The notes beneath the pieces are model-generated. The model saw only the letters and a list, made by a program, of their open reading frames with translations, was not told where the DNA came from and ran no database searches. The position numbers and the translations under genes were made by a program. From Ruegeria intermedia (GTDB taxonomy: Bacteria > Pseudomonadota > Alphaproteobacteria > Rhodobacterales > Rhodobacteraceae), in NCBI RefSeq assembly GCF_900129345.1, contig NZ_FQVK01000011.1:1-64000 (forward strand): a DNA stretch of 64,000 nt. The letters are read 5' to 3'. Shown here in pieces: positions 27,057 through 35,674 of this stretch. Numbering within the stretch: position 1 is the first letter of the stretch; the number at the start of each line of letters is the position of its first letter.

Positions 27057-28511
27057 ATGAGCACAGTCATCAAGAACGGAACCGTCGTCACCGCGGATCT
27101 GACCTACAAGGCCGATGTCAAGATCGAAGGCGGCGTGATCACCGAGATCGGGCCGGATCTGAAGGGGGACGAGCAACTGGACGCGACCGGCTGCTACGTC
27201 ATGCCCGGCGGGATCGACCCGCACACGCATCTGGAAATGCCGTTCATGGGAACCTATTCCAGCGATGACTTCGAAAGCGGCACCCGCGCGGCGCTGGCCG
27301 GCGGCACGACCATGGTGGTGGATTTCGCGCTGCCGAACCCGGGCGAAAGCCTGCTGGATGCGCTCAAACGCTGGGACAACAAATCGACCCGCGCCAATTG
27401 CGACTATTCCTTCCACATGGCCGTGACCTGGTGGGGCGAACAGGTGTTCGACGATCTGAAAACCGTGATCGAACAGCGCGGCATCAACACCTTCAAGCAT
27501 TTCATGGCCTACAAGGGCGCCCTGATGGTCAATGACGACGAGCTGTTTGCCTCGTTCAAGCGGCTGGCCGAGCTGGGCGGGATCGCGATGGTCCATGCCG
27601 AAAACGGCGACGTGGTGGCCGAGTTGCAGGCCAAGCTGCTGGCCGAAGGCAATACCGGCCCCGAGGCCCATGCCTATTCGCGCCCGCCGCAGGTCGAGGG
27701 CGAGGCCACCAACCGCGCCATCATGATCGCCGACATGGCCGGGGTGCCGCTCTACGTGGTGCACACCTCCTGCGAAGAGGCGCATGAGGCCATCCGCCGG
27801 GCCCGGATGCAGGGCAAGCGCGTCTGGGGCGAGCCTCTGATCCAGCACCTGACGCTCGACGACAGCGAATATGCGCATCCCGATTGGGACCACGCCGCGC
27901 GCCGGGTGATGAGCCCGCCGTTCCGCAACAAGCAGCATCAGGACAGCCTGTGGGCGGGGCTTCAGTCGGGCTCGCTGAGCGTGGTGGCCACCGATCACTG
28001 CGCCTTCACGACCGAGCAGAAGCGGTTCGGCGTGGGCGATTTCACCAAGATCCCCAACGGGACGGGCGGCCTTGAGGATCGGATGCCGATGCTGTGGACC
28101 CACGGCGTGGCAACCGGGCGGCTGACGCCGAACGAATTCGTGGCCGTGACTTCAACAAACATTGCCAAGATATTGAATTGCTATCCGAAAAAAGGCGCCG
28201 TTCTGGTCGGCGCAGATGCCGATCTGGTGGTGTGGGACCCTGAAAAGACCAAGACCATCAGCGCGGCGACGCAGCAGTCGGCGATCGACTACAACGTGTT
28301 CGAGGGGCACGCGGTCAAGGGCCTGCCGCGCTTTACCCTGACCCGTGGACAGGTCGCGGTGCACGATGGCGAGATCCGAACGCAGGAAGGCCACGGCAAA
28401 TTCGTCGCGCGCGAGGCCAACACCACCGTGAACAAAGCGCTGAGCACCTGGAAAGAGCTGACCGCCCCGCGCCCGGTTGAGAGGTCGGGCATCCCGGCGA
28501 CGGGGGTTTGA
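27057..28511 (+). CDS. hydA: dihydropyrimidinase
   Basis: A 484-residue cyclic amidohydrolase that opens dihydrouracil/dihydrothymine. Metal motif GGIDPHTHLEMPFMG, the carboxylated-lysine region FKHFMAYKGALMVND, and MVHAENGDVVAE and VVATDHCAF for later ligands are all present. AGGGAG lies before the ATG at 27057. It follows the carbamoylase in the same operon. Its TGA stop directly adjoins the GTG start of a low-G+C gene that does not belong to the pathway. Confidence 0.93.
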   Translation: MSTVIKNGTVVTADLTYKADVKIEGGVITEIGPDLKGDEQLDATGCYVMPGGIDPHTHLEMPFMGTYSSDDFESGTRAALAGGTTMVVDFALPNPGESLLDALKRWDNKSTRANCDYSFHMAVTWWGEQVFDDLKTVIEQRGINTFKHFMAYKGALMVNDDELFASFKRLAELGGIAMVHAENGDVVAELQAKLLAEGNTGPEAHAYSRPPQVEGEATNRAIMIADMAGVPLYVVHTSCEEAHEAIRRARMQGKRVWGEPLIQHLTLDDSEYAHPDWDHAARRVMSPPFRNKQHQDSLWAGLQSGSLSVVATDHCAFTTEQKRFGVGDFTKIPNGTGGLEDRMPMLWTHGVATGRLTPNEFVAVTSTNIAKILNCYPKKGAVLVGADADLVVWDPEKTKTISAATQQSAIDYNVFEGHAVKGLPRFTLTRGQVAVHDGEIRTQEGHGKFVAREANTTVNKALSTWKELTAPRPVERSGIPATGV

Positions 28512-29207
28512 GTGCCTGACGACATCGAAACGAAACGTTTCTTGGAATGCGCAAAGGACTATAGTCCAATCGGTTACTTTATTTCGGAGGTATCTGCGTT
28601 CGAACTTGAGATGGACAAGTTCATTTTCGAGTTTGCGCGCAGGAACAATGAATTGGCCCGAAAACTAACAAGTCGCTTCCCGAAAAAAGCAACGCTTGTT
28701 GGAGAAGAGCCAGAGCGCGAAACAACCAAAAAAAAGAAGACCAAGACCAAAGTGGAATTCGTCGTAGAAGCTTGCTGGACCACTCCACGCTTGCGAACGG
28801 TGCCGATGTTTAGGGACGGTTTTTTGTGCTTCAACTTCTTTTGTTATGCTGCAGAAGAAATTTTTGATGTGAGAAACCATGTCGCGCACGGCTCAATTGA
28901 TGCGATAATCCTTGAGGGAACTCGGTCTGGGTTTTGGGCTTCCAAACTGAAAACAGATGGAAAGACCGCATCAGTTCAACGGTATAGGTATACCGTCGGT
29001 CTCTTGGCCGAGTTGACCGGGAACGCATCAGCACTGAGAAAGTACTGTTTTCGACTGCGTGATGTGCTGGTGGGCAAATCCAGCGCCGAACAGGTATATC
29101 AGGACGAGAAGAAAGAAATCGAGACAAGAAGATACCTAGTATCGCAGAATTTACTTAGCCCGCTGATGAAGGGTTTTTTGGCGGGCGGCGTTGAAGGCAA
29201 TGGGTGA
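28512..29207 (+). CDS. HEPN-motif protein, low-G+C insert in the pyrimidine operon
   Basis: A 231-residue soluble protein of no family I can name. Residues 121-126 read RNHVAH, which fits the HEPN ribonuclease motif R-N-x3-H (Rx4-6H), inside a helix-rich context with an upstream helix near 26-45. It also has a Lys-rich stretch (KKKKTKTK, 73-80). Base composition is foreign: I count 25 G/C in the 60 bases from 28561 against 39 in the 60 from 27601. The GTG start abuts the dihydropyrimidinase stop, and the end overlaps possible starts of the ABC ATPase, so it sits inside the transcript. No transposase or direct repeat was seen. Toxin or defence function is inference. Confidence 0.65.
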   Translation: MPDDIETKRFLECAKDYSPIGYFISEVSAFELEMDKFIFEFARRNNELARKLTSRFPKKATLVGEEPERETTKKKKTKTKVEFVVEACWTTPRLRTVPMFRDGFLCFNFFCYAAEEIFDVRNHVAHGSIDAIILEGTRSGFWASKLKTDGKTASVQRYRYTVGLLAELTGNASALRKYCFRLRDVLVGKSSAEQVYQDEKKEIETRRYLVSQNLLSPLMKGFLAGGVEGNG

Positions 29208-29214
29208 AGCAAAG

Positions 29215-30009
29215 ATGAATTCTGAAGTTATGGGTTCAGTGATCGAGGCAAAGAACCTCGACCTGACCTTCCAAACCAATGACGGACCCGTGCACGCCCT
29301 CAAGGACGTGAACCTGGCCATCGACAAGGGCGAATTCGTCAGTTTCATTGGCCCTTCGGGCTGTGGCAAGACGACCTTTCTGCGCTGTGTCGCTGCGCTG
29401 GAAACGCCTACGGGCGGCACGCTGACCGTCAACGGAATGACCCCGGACGAGGCCCGCCGGAACCGGGCCTATGGCTATGTGTTCCAAGCGGCGGGCCTGT
29501 ACCCGTGGCGGACCATCGCCAAGAACATCAAACTGCCGCTCGAGATCATGGGATATTCGGCGCAGGAACAGGAAGAGCGTGTAAAGAACGTTCTGGAACT
29601 TGTTGATCTTGCAGGGTTTGGTGAGAAGTTTCCGTGGCAGTTGTCGGGTGGAATGCAGCAACGGGCCAGCATCGCCCGGGCACTGGCTTTCGACGCCGAT
29701 ATCCTGTTGATGGACGAGCCTTTCGGCGCGTTGGACGAGATCGTGCGCGATCACCTGAACGAACAGCTTCTGGCGCTGTGGGCGCGCACCGGCAAGACGA
29801 TCGGGTTTGTCACCCACTCGATCCCCGAGGCGGTGTATCTGAGCACCAAGATCGTGGTGATGAGCCCGCGCCCCGGGCGGATCACCGATGTGATCGACAG
29901 CCCTCTGCCCAAGGAACGGCCGCTGGACATCCGCGACACGCCCGAATTCATCGAGGTCGCGCATCGCGTGCGCGAAGGGCTGCGCGCCGGGCATGAGGAC
30001 GATGTGTGA
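29215..30009 (+). CDS. ABC transporter ATP-binding protein (pyrimidine uptake)
   Basis: A 264-residue NitT/TauT-type ATPase. Walker A is GPSGCGKTTFLRC, the signature LSGGMQQRASIARAL, Walker B DADILLMDEPFGALDE, and the switch His is in IGFVTHSIPEAV. It powers the two permeases downstream. Start is uncertain: ATGs at 29200, 29215 and 29230 and a TTG at 29191 are in frame without a good ribosome binding site; I use 29215, which avoids overlap with the upstream gene. Confidence 0.88.
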   Translation: MNSEVMGSVIEAKNLDLTFQTNDGPVHALKDVNLAIDKGEFVSFIGPSGCGKTTFLRCVAALETPTGGTLTVNGMTPDEARRNRAYGYVFQAAGLYPWRTIAKNIKLPLEIMGYSAQEQEERVKNVLELVDLAGFGEKFPWQLSGGMQQRASIARALAFDADILLMDEPFGALDEIVRDHLNEQLLALWARTGKTIGFVTHSIPEAVYLSTKIVVMSPRPGRITDVIDSPLPKERPLDIRDTPEFIEVAHRVREGLRAGHEDDV

Positions 30010-30440
30010 TGGGCCGGGATGACATCAGACGCGCGACCGAGGCGGATGTGCCGGCCTGCGCGGCGGTGGTCTCGGCTTGGGTCCGCCAGACCGAGTGGAT
30101 GACGGATGAACTGCCCCGGCAGGAATTGGAGGCGCTGATCGCGCAGGCTTTCCCGGACCGCGAGATGTGGGTCGTGGGTGAACCCGTCGATTGCTACATG
30201 TCGGTCGATCCCGAGGCGCAGAAGGTCGGCGCGCTGTATTGCCTGCGGACCGGGCAGGGCATCGGCAAGCGCCTGCTGGACCGGGCAAAACAGGGGCGCA
30301 GCTTTCTGTGGCTGACGGCCCATCAACCGAATGCCGCCGCGCAACGGTTCTATCGCCGCGAGGGCTTTGTCGAAACCGGGGCCGAGGCCGCAACGCCGCC
30401 CGAGACCGTCCCCGTGGTGCGGATGGAGTGGCACGCATGA
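30009..30440 (+). CDS. GNAT N-acetyltransferase inside the ABC operon
   Basis: A 143-residue GNAT protein: RRATEADVPACAAVVSAW at the N-terminus, the acetyl-CoA loop GQGIGKRLLDRAKQ, and the closing AAQRFYRREGFVETG. ATG overlaps the ATPase stop (TGATG), and its TGA overlaps the permease start (ATGA), so it is translated as part of the transporter operon. The substrate is unknown; acetylation of an amine made in the pathway, such as beta-alanine or 3-aminoisobutyrate, is only a guess. Confidence 0.82.
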   Translation: MGRDDIRRATEADVPACAAVVSAWVRQTEWMTDELPRQELEALIAQAFPDREMWVVGEPVDCYMSVDPEAQKVGALYCLRTGQGIGKRLLDRAKQGRSFLWLTAHQPNAAAQRFYRREGFVETGAEAATPPETVPVVRMEWHA

Positions 30441-31357
30441 AGCAGCTTGTTGCCGTTTTGACCGTTTTGCTGGCCATCGTCGTCATCTGGTACGCGGCCT
30501 GCATTCCGATGAACATCAAGGGCGTTCTGACCGAACAGGAACGCGCCGGGGCCGAAGTGGTTCCACCCTCGGCCAAAGACCGCCGCGATATGGGGGAAAT
30601 CGGTCTGGCGCTGCGCAACAGCTTTGCCATTCCGGCGACCTGGGCGCAGGACCGGCCGCGTCTGCCCGCGCCGCATCAGGTCGCGATCGAGCTGTGGGAG
30701 ACCACGGTTCAGAAGAAGATCACCTCGAAACGGTCGCTGGTCTATCACGGCTGGGTGACGCTCAGCGCGACGATCTTGGGCTTTGCCATCGGTACGGGGC
30801 TGGGCATCCTGCTGGCGGTGGGGATCGTGCACAGCCGGGTGATGGACCTGTCGGTCATGCCCTGGGCTATCGTCAGCCAGACCATCCCCATCATCGCGCT
30901 GGCGCCGATGATCATCGTGGTGCTGTATTCTATCGGCATTCAGGGGATCATCCCCAAGGCGGTGATCTCGGCCTATCTGAGTTTCTTCCCAGTGGTCGTG
31001 GGCATGGTCAAGGGCCTGCGCAGCCCTGACGCGATGCAGTTGGACCTGCTGCGCACCTACAATGCCAGCAACAGCCAAGTGTTCTGGAAACTGCGCCTGC
31101 CGGCCTCGATGCCCTATCTGTTCGCTTCGCTCAAGATCGGGATCGCCGCGTCGCTGGTGGGGGCCATCGTCGGCGAATTGCCGACCGGCGCCGTGGCGGG
31201 GCTGGGCGCGCGTCTGCTGGCCGGCAGCTATTACGGCCAAACGGTGCAGATCTGGTCGGCGCTGTTTGCCGCGGCCATTCTGGCGGCCTGTCTGGTGGGC
31301 CTGCTGGGGCTGATTGAACGCGCGGTGTTGAAACGCATGGGGATGGCGCAAAGATGA
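30437..31357 (+). CDS. ABC transporter permease 1 (pyrimidine uptake)
   Basis: A 306-residue binding-protein-dependent permease. One N-terminal helix (4-22) and a charged stretch of about 75 residues precede the usual helices (GWVTLSATILGFAIGTGLG). The EAA loop region is seen in RTYNASNSQVFWKLRLPASM. Overlaps both neighbours (ATGA at each end). Paired with a second, non-identical permease, so the channel is likely a heterodimer. Confidence 0.87.
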   Translation: MKQLVAVLTVLLAIVVIWYAACIPMNIKGVLTEQERAGAEVVPPSAKDRRDMGEIGLALRNSFAIPATWAQDRPRLPAPHQVAIELWETTVQKKITSKRSLVYHGWVTLSATILGFAIGTGLGILLAVGIVHSRVMDLSVMPWAIVSQTIPIIALAPMIIVVLYSIGIQGIIPKAVISAYLSFFPVVVGMVKGLRSPDAMQLDLLRTYNASNSQVFWKLRLPASMPYLFASLKIGIAASLVGAIVGELPTGAVAGLGARLLAGSYYGQTVQIWSALFAAAILAACLVGLLGLIERAVLKRMGMAQR

Positions 31358-32196
31358 TGGTCGGTCTGGCAATCCTTCTATGGCTGGCCGGTTGGTGGCT
31401 GAACACCCGCCTGGCCAGCGGACCCTATGCCGACACGCGGGCGGTGCGTATTCTGGCGCCGCTGATCTTCGGCCTGACCGTCATCGGGGTGTGGGAACTG
31501 CTGGTGCGCGGGCTCGAGGTGCCTCTGGTCATCCTGCCCGCGCCTTCGGTGATCTGGGACCGGTTCTGGGACAGCCTGCCGATCCTGTGGGCCGATTTCG
31601 TGCAGACCATCATCAAGGGCGCGCTCAGCGGCTATGTCATCGGATGCGGCGCCGCCTTCCTGATGGCAATCGCCGTGGACCGGTGGGACTTCCTGCGCCT
31701 GGGCCTGCTGCCGGTGGGCAATTTCGTGGCCGCGCTGCCGATCGTGGGGACCGCGCCGATTCTGGTGATGTGGTTCGGGTTCGACTGGCACTCGAAGGCG
31801 GCCGTGGTCGTGGTGATGGTCTTTTTCCCGATGTTGGTCAACACGGTGGCCGGCCTGCGCGAGGCCACTGCGATGCAGCGCGACCTGATGGAGACCTATG
31901 CCGCAACCTATTGGCAAAGCTTTCTGAAGCTGCGTTTGCCTGCGGCCATGCCGTTCATTTTCAACGGGTTGAAAATTTCCACCACGCTGGCCCTGATCGG
32001 CGCTATCGTGGCAGAGTTCTTCGGCTCGCCCACTTTGGGCATGGGGTTCCGGATCTCGACCAGTGTCGGGCAATTGTCGCTGGACATGGTCTGGGCGGAA
32101 ATCGTGGTCGCGGCGCTGGCCGGGACCGCGTTTTACGGTCTGGTCGCCATGATCGAGAAACTGGTGACCTTCTGGCACCCTTCGCAGCGGGGATAA
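31354..32196 (+). CDS. ABC transporter permease 2 (pyrimidine uptake)
   Basis: A 280-residue permease with helices spaced as in the TauC/SsuC group and an EAA loop at ETYAATYWQSFLKLRLPAAM, clearly paralogous to the first permease, whose equivalent segment reads RTYNASNSQVFWKLRLPASM. Its ATG overlaps the first permease stop by 4 bases. Partner of the ATPase and binding protein in the same operon. Confidence 0.88.
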   Translation: MMVGLAILLWLAGWWLNTRLASGPYADTRAVRILAPLIFGLTVIGVWELLVRGLEVPLVILPAPSVIWDRFWDSLPILWADFVQTIIKGALSGYVIGCGAAFLMAIAVDRWDFLRLGLLPVGNFVAALPIVGTAPILVMWFGFDWHSKAAVVVVMVFFPMLVNTVAGLREATAMQRDLMETYAATYWQSFLKLRLPAAMPFIFNGLKISTTLALIGAIVAEFFGSPTLGMGFRISTSVGQLSLDMVWAEIVVAALAGTAFYGLVAMIEKLVTFWHPSQRG

Positions 32197-32249
32197 ATCA
32201 TTCAAAAGACCCCGAAAACGGGGCGCAACAACAACTAGGAGAAATGAAG

Positions 32250-33239
32250 ATGAAGAAGTTTATCAGCGGGGCAATCACGGCCCTGGCCCTGACCGCCGGA
32301 TCGGCCTTTGCGGCGGATGAGGTGACGCTGCAGTTGAAATGGGTCACCCAGGCCCAGTTCGCGGGCTACTACGTCGCGAAGGACAAGGGGTTCTACGAAG
32401 AAGAGGGGCTGGACGTCACCATTTTGCCCGGTGGCCCCGACATCGCGCCCACGCAGGTGATCGCGGGCGGTGGCGCCGACGTCACCGTGGAATGGATGCC
32501 CGCCGCGCTGGCCGCGCGCGAAAAGGGCCTGCCGCTGGTCAATATCGCGCAGCCGTTCAAACGCTCGGGCATGATGCTGACCTGCTGGAAGGATGCGGGC
32601 ATTTCCTCGCCCGAGGATCTGAAGAACCGCACGCTGGGCGTCTGGTTCTTCGGCAACGAATTCCCGTTCATGAGCTGGATGAGCCAGCTGGGCATCGACA
32701 CCAGCGGCAAGAGCGAGAACGGCGTCGAGGTTCTGAAGCAGGGCTTCAACGTTGACCCGCTGCTGCAGCGTCAGGCCGATTGCATCAGCACCATGACCTA
32801 CAATGAATACTGGCAGGTGATCGACGCCGGCGTCAGCCCCGACGAGCTGGTGACCTTCAAGTATGAAGACCAGGGCGTGGCCACGCTGGAAGACGGGCTC
32901 TATGTGCTCGAGGACAACCTGAGCGACCCGGCCTTCGTCGACAAGATGGTCCGCTTCGTGCGCGCCTCGATGAAGGGCTGGAAGTACGCCGAGGAGAACC
33001 CGGACGAGGCCGCCGAGATCGTGCTGGAAAACGATGCCACCGGCGCCCAGACCGAGGAACATCAGAAGCGCATGATGCGCGAGATCGCCAAGCTGACCGC
33101 GGGCTCGAACGGCGCTCTGGACCCGGCCGATTTCGAGCGCACGGTGAACACCTTGCTGGCCGGCGGCTCGGATCCGGTGATCACCAAAAAGCCCGAAGGT
33201 GCCTGGACCCACCAGATCACGGATGCGGCTCTGAACTGA
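32250..33239 (+). CDS. NMT1/THI5-like substrate-binding protein (pyrimidine uptake)
   Basis: A 329-residue periplasmic protein with signal peptide KKFISGAITALALTAGSAFA. The mature start VTLQLKWVTQAQFAGYYVAK and the PGGPDIAPTQVIAGGGADV segment match NMT1/THI5-like proteins that bind hydroxymethylpyrimidine-like ligands. Context with preTA, dihydropyrimidinase and carbamoylase argues for a pyrimidine or its breakdown product as ligand; a thiamine precursor is the main alternative, but no TPP riboswitch is seen. AGGAG at 32237-32241 favours ATG 32250 over 32244. Confidence 0.87.
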   Translation: MKKFISGAITALALTAGSAFAADEVTLQLKWVTQAQFAGYYVAKDKGFYEEEGLDVTILPGGPDIAPTQVIAGGGADVTVEWMPAALAAREKGLPLVNIAQPFKRSGMMLTCWKDAGISSPEDLKNRTLGVWFFGNEFPFMSWMSQLGIDTSGKSENGVEVLKQGFNVDPLLQRQADCISTMTYNEYWQVIDAGVSPDELVTFKYEDQGVATLEDGLYVLEDNLSDPAFVDKMVRFVRASMKGWKYAEENPDEAAEIVLENDATGAQTEEHQKRMMREIAKLTAGSNGALDPADFERTVNTLLAGGSDPVITKKPEGAWTHQITDAALN

Positions 33240-33260
33240 TCCGCCGAACGCTCGGGATGA

Positions 33261-33288
33261 AAACGCGGCCCTTGGCGGGGCCGCGTTT
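33261..33288 (+). terminator. hairpin terminator after the pyrimidine operon
   Basis: AAACGCGGCCC (33261-33271) pairs perfectly with GGGCCGCGTTT (33278-33288) around TTGGCG. The following T tract is broken (TTTGTCGTTGT). Confidence 0.75.
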
Positions 33289-33321
33289 GTCGTTGTGAAT
33301 GTCGGATTTCTGTGGGGCCGA

Positions 33322-33375
33322 AGCGCCATTTGCGCTAGTATTCTTCTGTAATTCCCCGAGTTTTCTACGAAACTC
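33322..33375. promoter_or_regulatory. two inverted repeats before tupB
   Basis: AGCGC-CATTT-GCGCT at 33322-33336 and GAGTTT-TCTACG-AAACTC at 33358-33375 are both perfect inverted repeats within the 95-base tupB leader. Neither resembles the E. coli ModE site. They are candidate operators for the regulator at 35675-36547; that link is inference. Confidence 0.35.
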
Positions 33376-33383
33376 AGACCGGG

Positions 33384-34106
33384 TTGGAGAAAGTGCAAAA
33401 CTTTGCATCAGAATTCAGTCGCGCAGCGCAGCTTGTCCTGACAGGAGACCCCGACCTGTGGGCGATCGTGGTCTTGTCTCTGCAGGTGTCGGTCTGTGCG
33501 GTGCTGATTTCGGCCGTGATCGGGATGCCGGTCGGGGCCGCTCTGGCCGTGGCGCGGTTTCCCGGGCGGCGGGCGCTGATCATTCTGATGAACGCGCTGA
33601 TGGGGTTTCCGCCCGTCGTCGTCGGTCTGCTGGTCTATCTGATGCTGTCACGGTCCGGCCCGCTCGGCGTGCTCGAGCTTTTGTACACGCCGACCGCGAT
33701 GATCATTGCCCAGACCGTGCTGGTCACGCCGATCATCGCGGCGCTGACGCGGCAGGTGGTGGAATTGCTGGCCGAGGAATATTCGGAACAGCTGCGGTCG
33801 CTGGGGGTGTCGCGGCTGGCGTCGGTTCCGACCCTGTTGTGGGACGCGCGGCTGGCGCTGGTCACCGCGCTGCTGGCCGGGTTCGGTCGAGCGATTGCCG
33901 AGGTCGGCGCGGTGATCATCGTGGGCGGCAACATCAATCACGTGACCCGTGTGATGACGACGACGATCGCGCTCGAGACCTCGAAGGGCAACCTGGCCCT
34001 GGCGCTGGCGCTTGGTGCGATCCTGATCGGGATTGCAGTGGCCGTGAATGCCATGGTCAGCGCCCTGACCCTGCGGGCCGAACAGGAAGGGCTGCGCCAT
34101 GCGTGA
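33384..34106 (+). CDS. tupB: tungstate ABC transporter permease TupB
   Basis: A 240-residue permease of the TupB/ModB group: PVVVGLLVYLMLSRSGPLG and LRSLGVSRLASVPTLLWDAR (EAA loop) with ALLAGFGRAIAEVGAVIIVG, all typical of tungstate permeases. The start is TTG at 33384 or GTG at 33393; GGAG lies between them and neither fits perfectly. It overlaps tupC by 8 bases and forms an uptake operon tupBCA. Confidence 0.85.
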   Translation: MEKVQNFASEFSRAAQLVLTGDPDLWAIVVLSLQVSVCAVLISAVIGMPVGAALAVARFPGRRALIILMNALMGFPPVVVGLLVYLMLSRSGPLGVLELLYTPTAMIIAQTVLVTPIIAALTRQVVELLAEEYSEQLRSLGVSRLASVPTLLWDARLALVTALLAGFGRAIAEVGAVIIVGGNINHVTRVMTTTIALETSKGNLALALALGAILIGIAVAVNAMVSALTLRAEQEGLRHA

Positions 34107-34833
34107 CCTGATGCCCGACATGCCGAACCGGCTGGAAATTTCGGGCCTTGCTATCGAACGCAAGGGGCGGGTCCTGCTGGATGTTCCCCGGCTGTCGCTG
34201 GACGGGCCCGGGCCGACGCTGATCCTGGGGCCGAACGGAGCGGGCAAAAGCCTGCTGTTGCGCTGTCTGCATGGGCTGATCCAGGCCGACAGGGGTCGGG
34301 TCCTGCAGGACGGTCTGGACCTGACCGCCGATCACAAGGCCCGGCAAGCCATGGTGTTCCAGCAGCCGGTTCTGCTGCGCCGATCGGTTGCGGCCAATCT
34401 GGATTTCGTTTTGAAACGCAAGCGGCTGGGCCGTTCTGCGCGCAAGGCGCGGATTGCCGACCTGCTGGCCGAAGGCGGGCTGGACGGCAAGGCCCGGCAA
34501 TCGGCGCGGTCTCTGTCGGGGGGCGAGGCGCAGCGTCTGGCCATCCTGCGCGCGCTGGCGCTGGACCCCGAGACGCTTTTTCTGGACGAGCCCACCAGCG
34601 CGCTAGACCCCAGCGCCACGCAGGCGATCGAGGCGATGATCCTGCGCGCGTCAGACCGTGGGGTGCGGATCGTGATGGTCACGCACGACGTCGGGCAGGC
34701 CCGGCGTCTGGCGGCGGACATCGTGATGATGCAAGGCGGGCGCGTCGTCGAACACGGCGCCGCCAGACAGGTGCTTGAGGCGCCGAAATGCCAGGCCTCG
34801 CGCCAGTATCTGGCGGGCTGGTTGGTCACTTAA
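34099..34833 (+). CDS. tupC: tungstate ABC transporter ATPase TupC
   Basis: A 244-residue ATPase: Walker A GPNGAGKSLLLRCL, signature SLSGGEAQRLAILRAL, Walker B LDPETLFLDEPTSALDP and switch His VMVTHDVGQARRLA. It lacks the MOP (molybdate-sensing) C-terminal domain of ModC, as expected for TupC. The start overlaps tupB by 8 bases, and tupA follows after 18 bases. Confidence 0.87.
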   Translation: MRDLMPDMPNRLEISGLAIERKGRVLLDVPRLSLDGPGPTLILGPNGAGKSLLLRCLHGLIQADRGRVLQDGLDLTADHKARQAMVFQQPVLLRRSVAANLDFVLKRKRLGRSARKARIADLLAEGGLDGKARQSARSLSGGEAQRLAILRALALDPETLFLDEPTSALDPSATQAIEAMILRASDRGVRIVMVTHDVGQARRLAADIVMMQGGRVVEHGAARQVLEAPKCQASRQYLAGWLVT

Positions 34834-34851
34834 AAAAACTGGAGGCAATCC

Positions 34852-35667
34852 ATGTTTCGCGCAGCCCTCACAAGCGCCCTGGTCCTGTTCGGACTTGTCG
34901 CCAACTTTGTGGCGGCCGACGAGCCGTTCATCATCGTGCAATCCACGACCTCGACGCAGAACTCGGGCCTTCTGGACTTCATCCTGCCGGGTTTCGAGGC
35001 CGAAACCGGAATCGAGGTGCGCGTGGTGGCCGTGGGAACGGGGCAGGCGATCCGCAATGCCAGGAACGGCGATGGCGACGTTCTGCTGGTGCATGCCAAA
35101 CCGGCCGAGGAGGCCTTCGTGGCCGAAGGCTGGGGAATCGAGCGCCGCGACGTGATGTACAACGATTTCGTCATCGTCGGCCCCGGATCCGACCCGGCGC
35201 ACATCAAGGGCATGACCGATGCCGCCGCTGCCCTGGTCGCCATCGCGAATGCCGGGGCGCCCTTCGCCTCGCGCGCGGATGACAGCGGCACCCATCAGGC
35301 CGAATTGCGCCTGTGGCAAAGCGCCGGCCTCGACCCGACCGCTGACTCGGGCACCTGGTACCGCGAGACCGGCTCGGGCATGGGCGCCACGCTGAACCTG
35401 GCGGCGGGGATGGGGGCCTATGCGCTGACCGACCGGGCAACATGGCTGGCTTTTGCCAACAAGGGCGACCTGGCGATTCTGGTCGAGGGGGATCCGCGTC
35501 TGTTCAACCAATACGGCGTGATCCTCGTGAACCCGGAAAAACATTCCGGCGTTCGTGCTGGCGCGGGCCAGAGGTTCATCGACTGGCTCACCGGACCGGA
35601 TGGTCAGGCGGCCATCGCGTCCTATCGGTTGGAGGGGCAGCAGCTGTTCTTTCCCAACGCCAGGTGA
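34852..35667 (+). CDS. tupA: tungstate-binding protein TupA
   Basis: A 271-residue periplasmic protein with signal peptide FRAALTSALVLFGLVANFV. The TupA hallmark TTSTQNSGLLDFILPGFE (32-49), GTGQAIRNARNGDGDVLLVH, and the closing RFIDWLTGPDGQAAIASY are intact. Members bind tungstate tightly and discriminate against molybdate to varying degree. Immediately convergent (7 bases) with the HTH/PBP regulator and next to formate dehydrogenase, a known tungsten or molybdenum enzyme. Confidence 0.9.
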   Translation: MFRAALTSALVLFGLVANFVAADEPFIIVQSTTSTQNSGLLDFILPGFEAETGIEVRVVAVGTGQAIRNARNGDGDVLLVHAKPAEEAFVAEGWGIERRDVMYNDFVIVGPGSDPAHIKGMTDAAAALVAIANAGAPFASRADDSGTHQAELRLWQSAGLDPTADSGTWYRETGSGMGATLNLAAGMGAYALTDRATWLAFANKGDLAILVEGDPRLFNQYGVILVNPEKHSGVRAGAGQRFIDWLTGPDGQAAIASYRLEGQQLFFPNAR

Positions 35668-35674
35668 CCGGCCC

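Noticed and set aside
28400-29230. Possible TPP riboswitch for the NMT1/THI5-like transporter
   Set aside because: No thi-box-like sequence was found; the region is coding. The context is pyrimidine catabolism, not thiamine.
28480-29230. Mobile element around the HEPN-motif gene
   Set aside because: Despite foreign base composition, I saw no transposase, terminal inverted repeat or target duplication at its edges.
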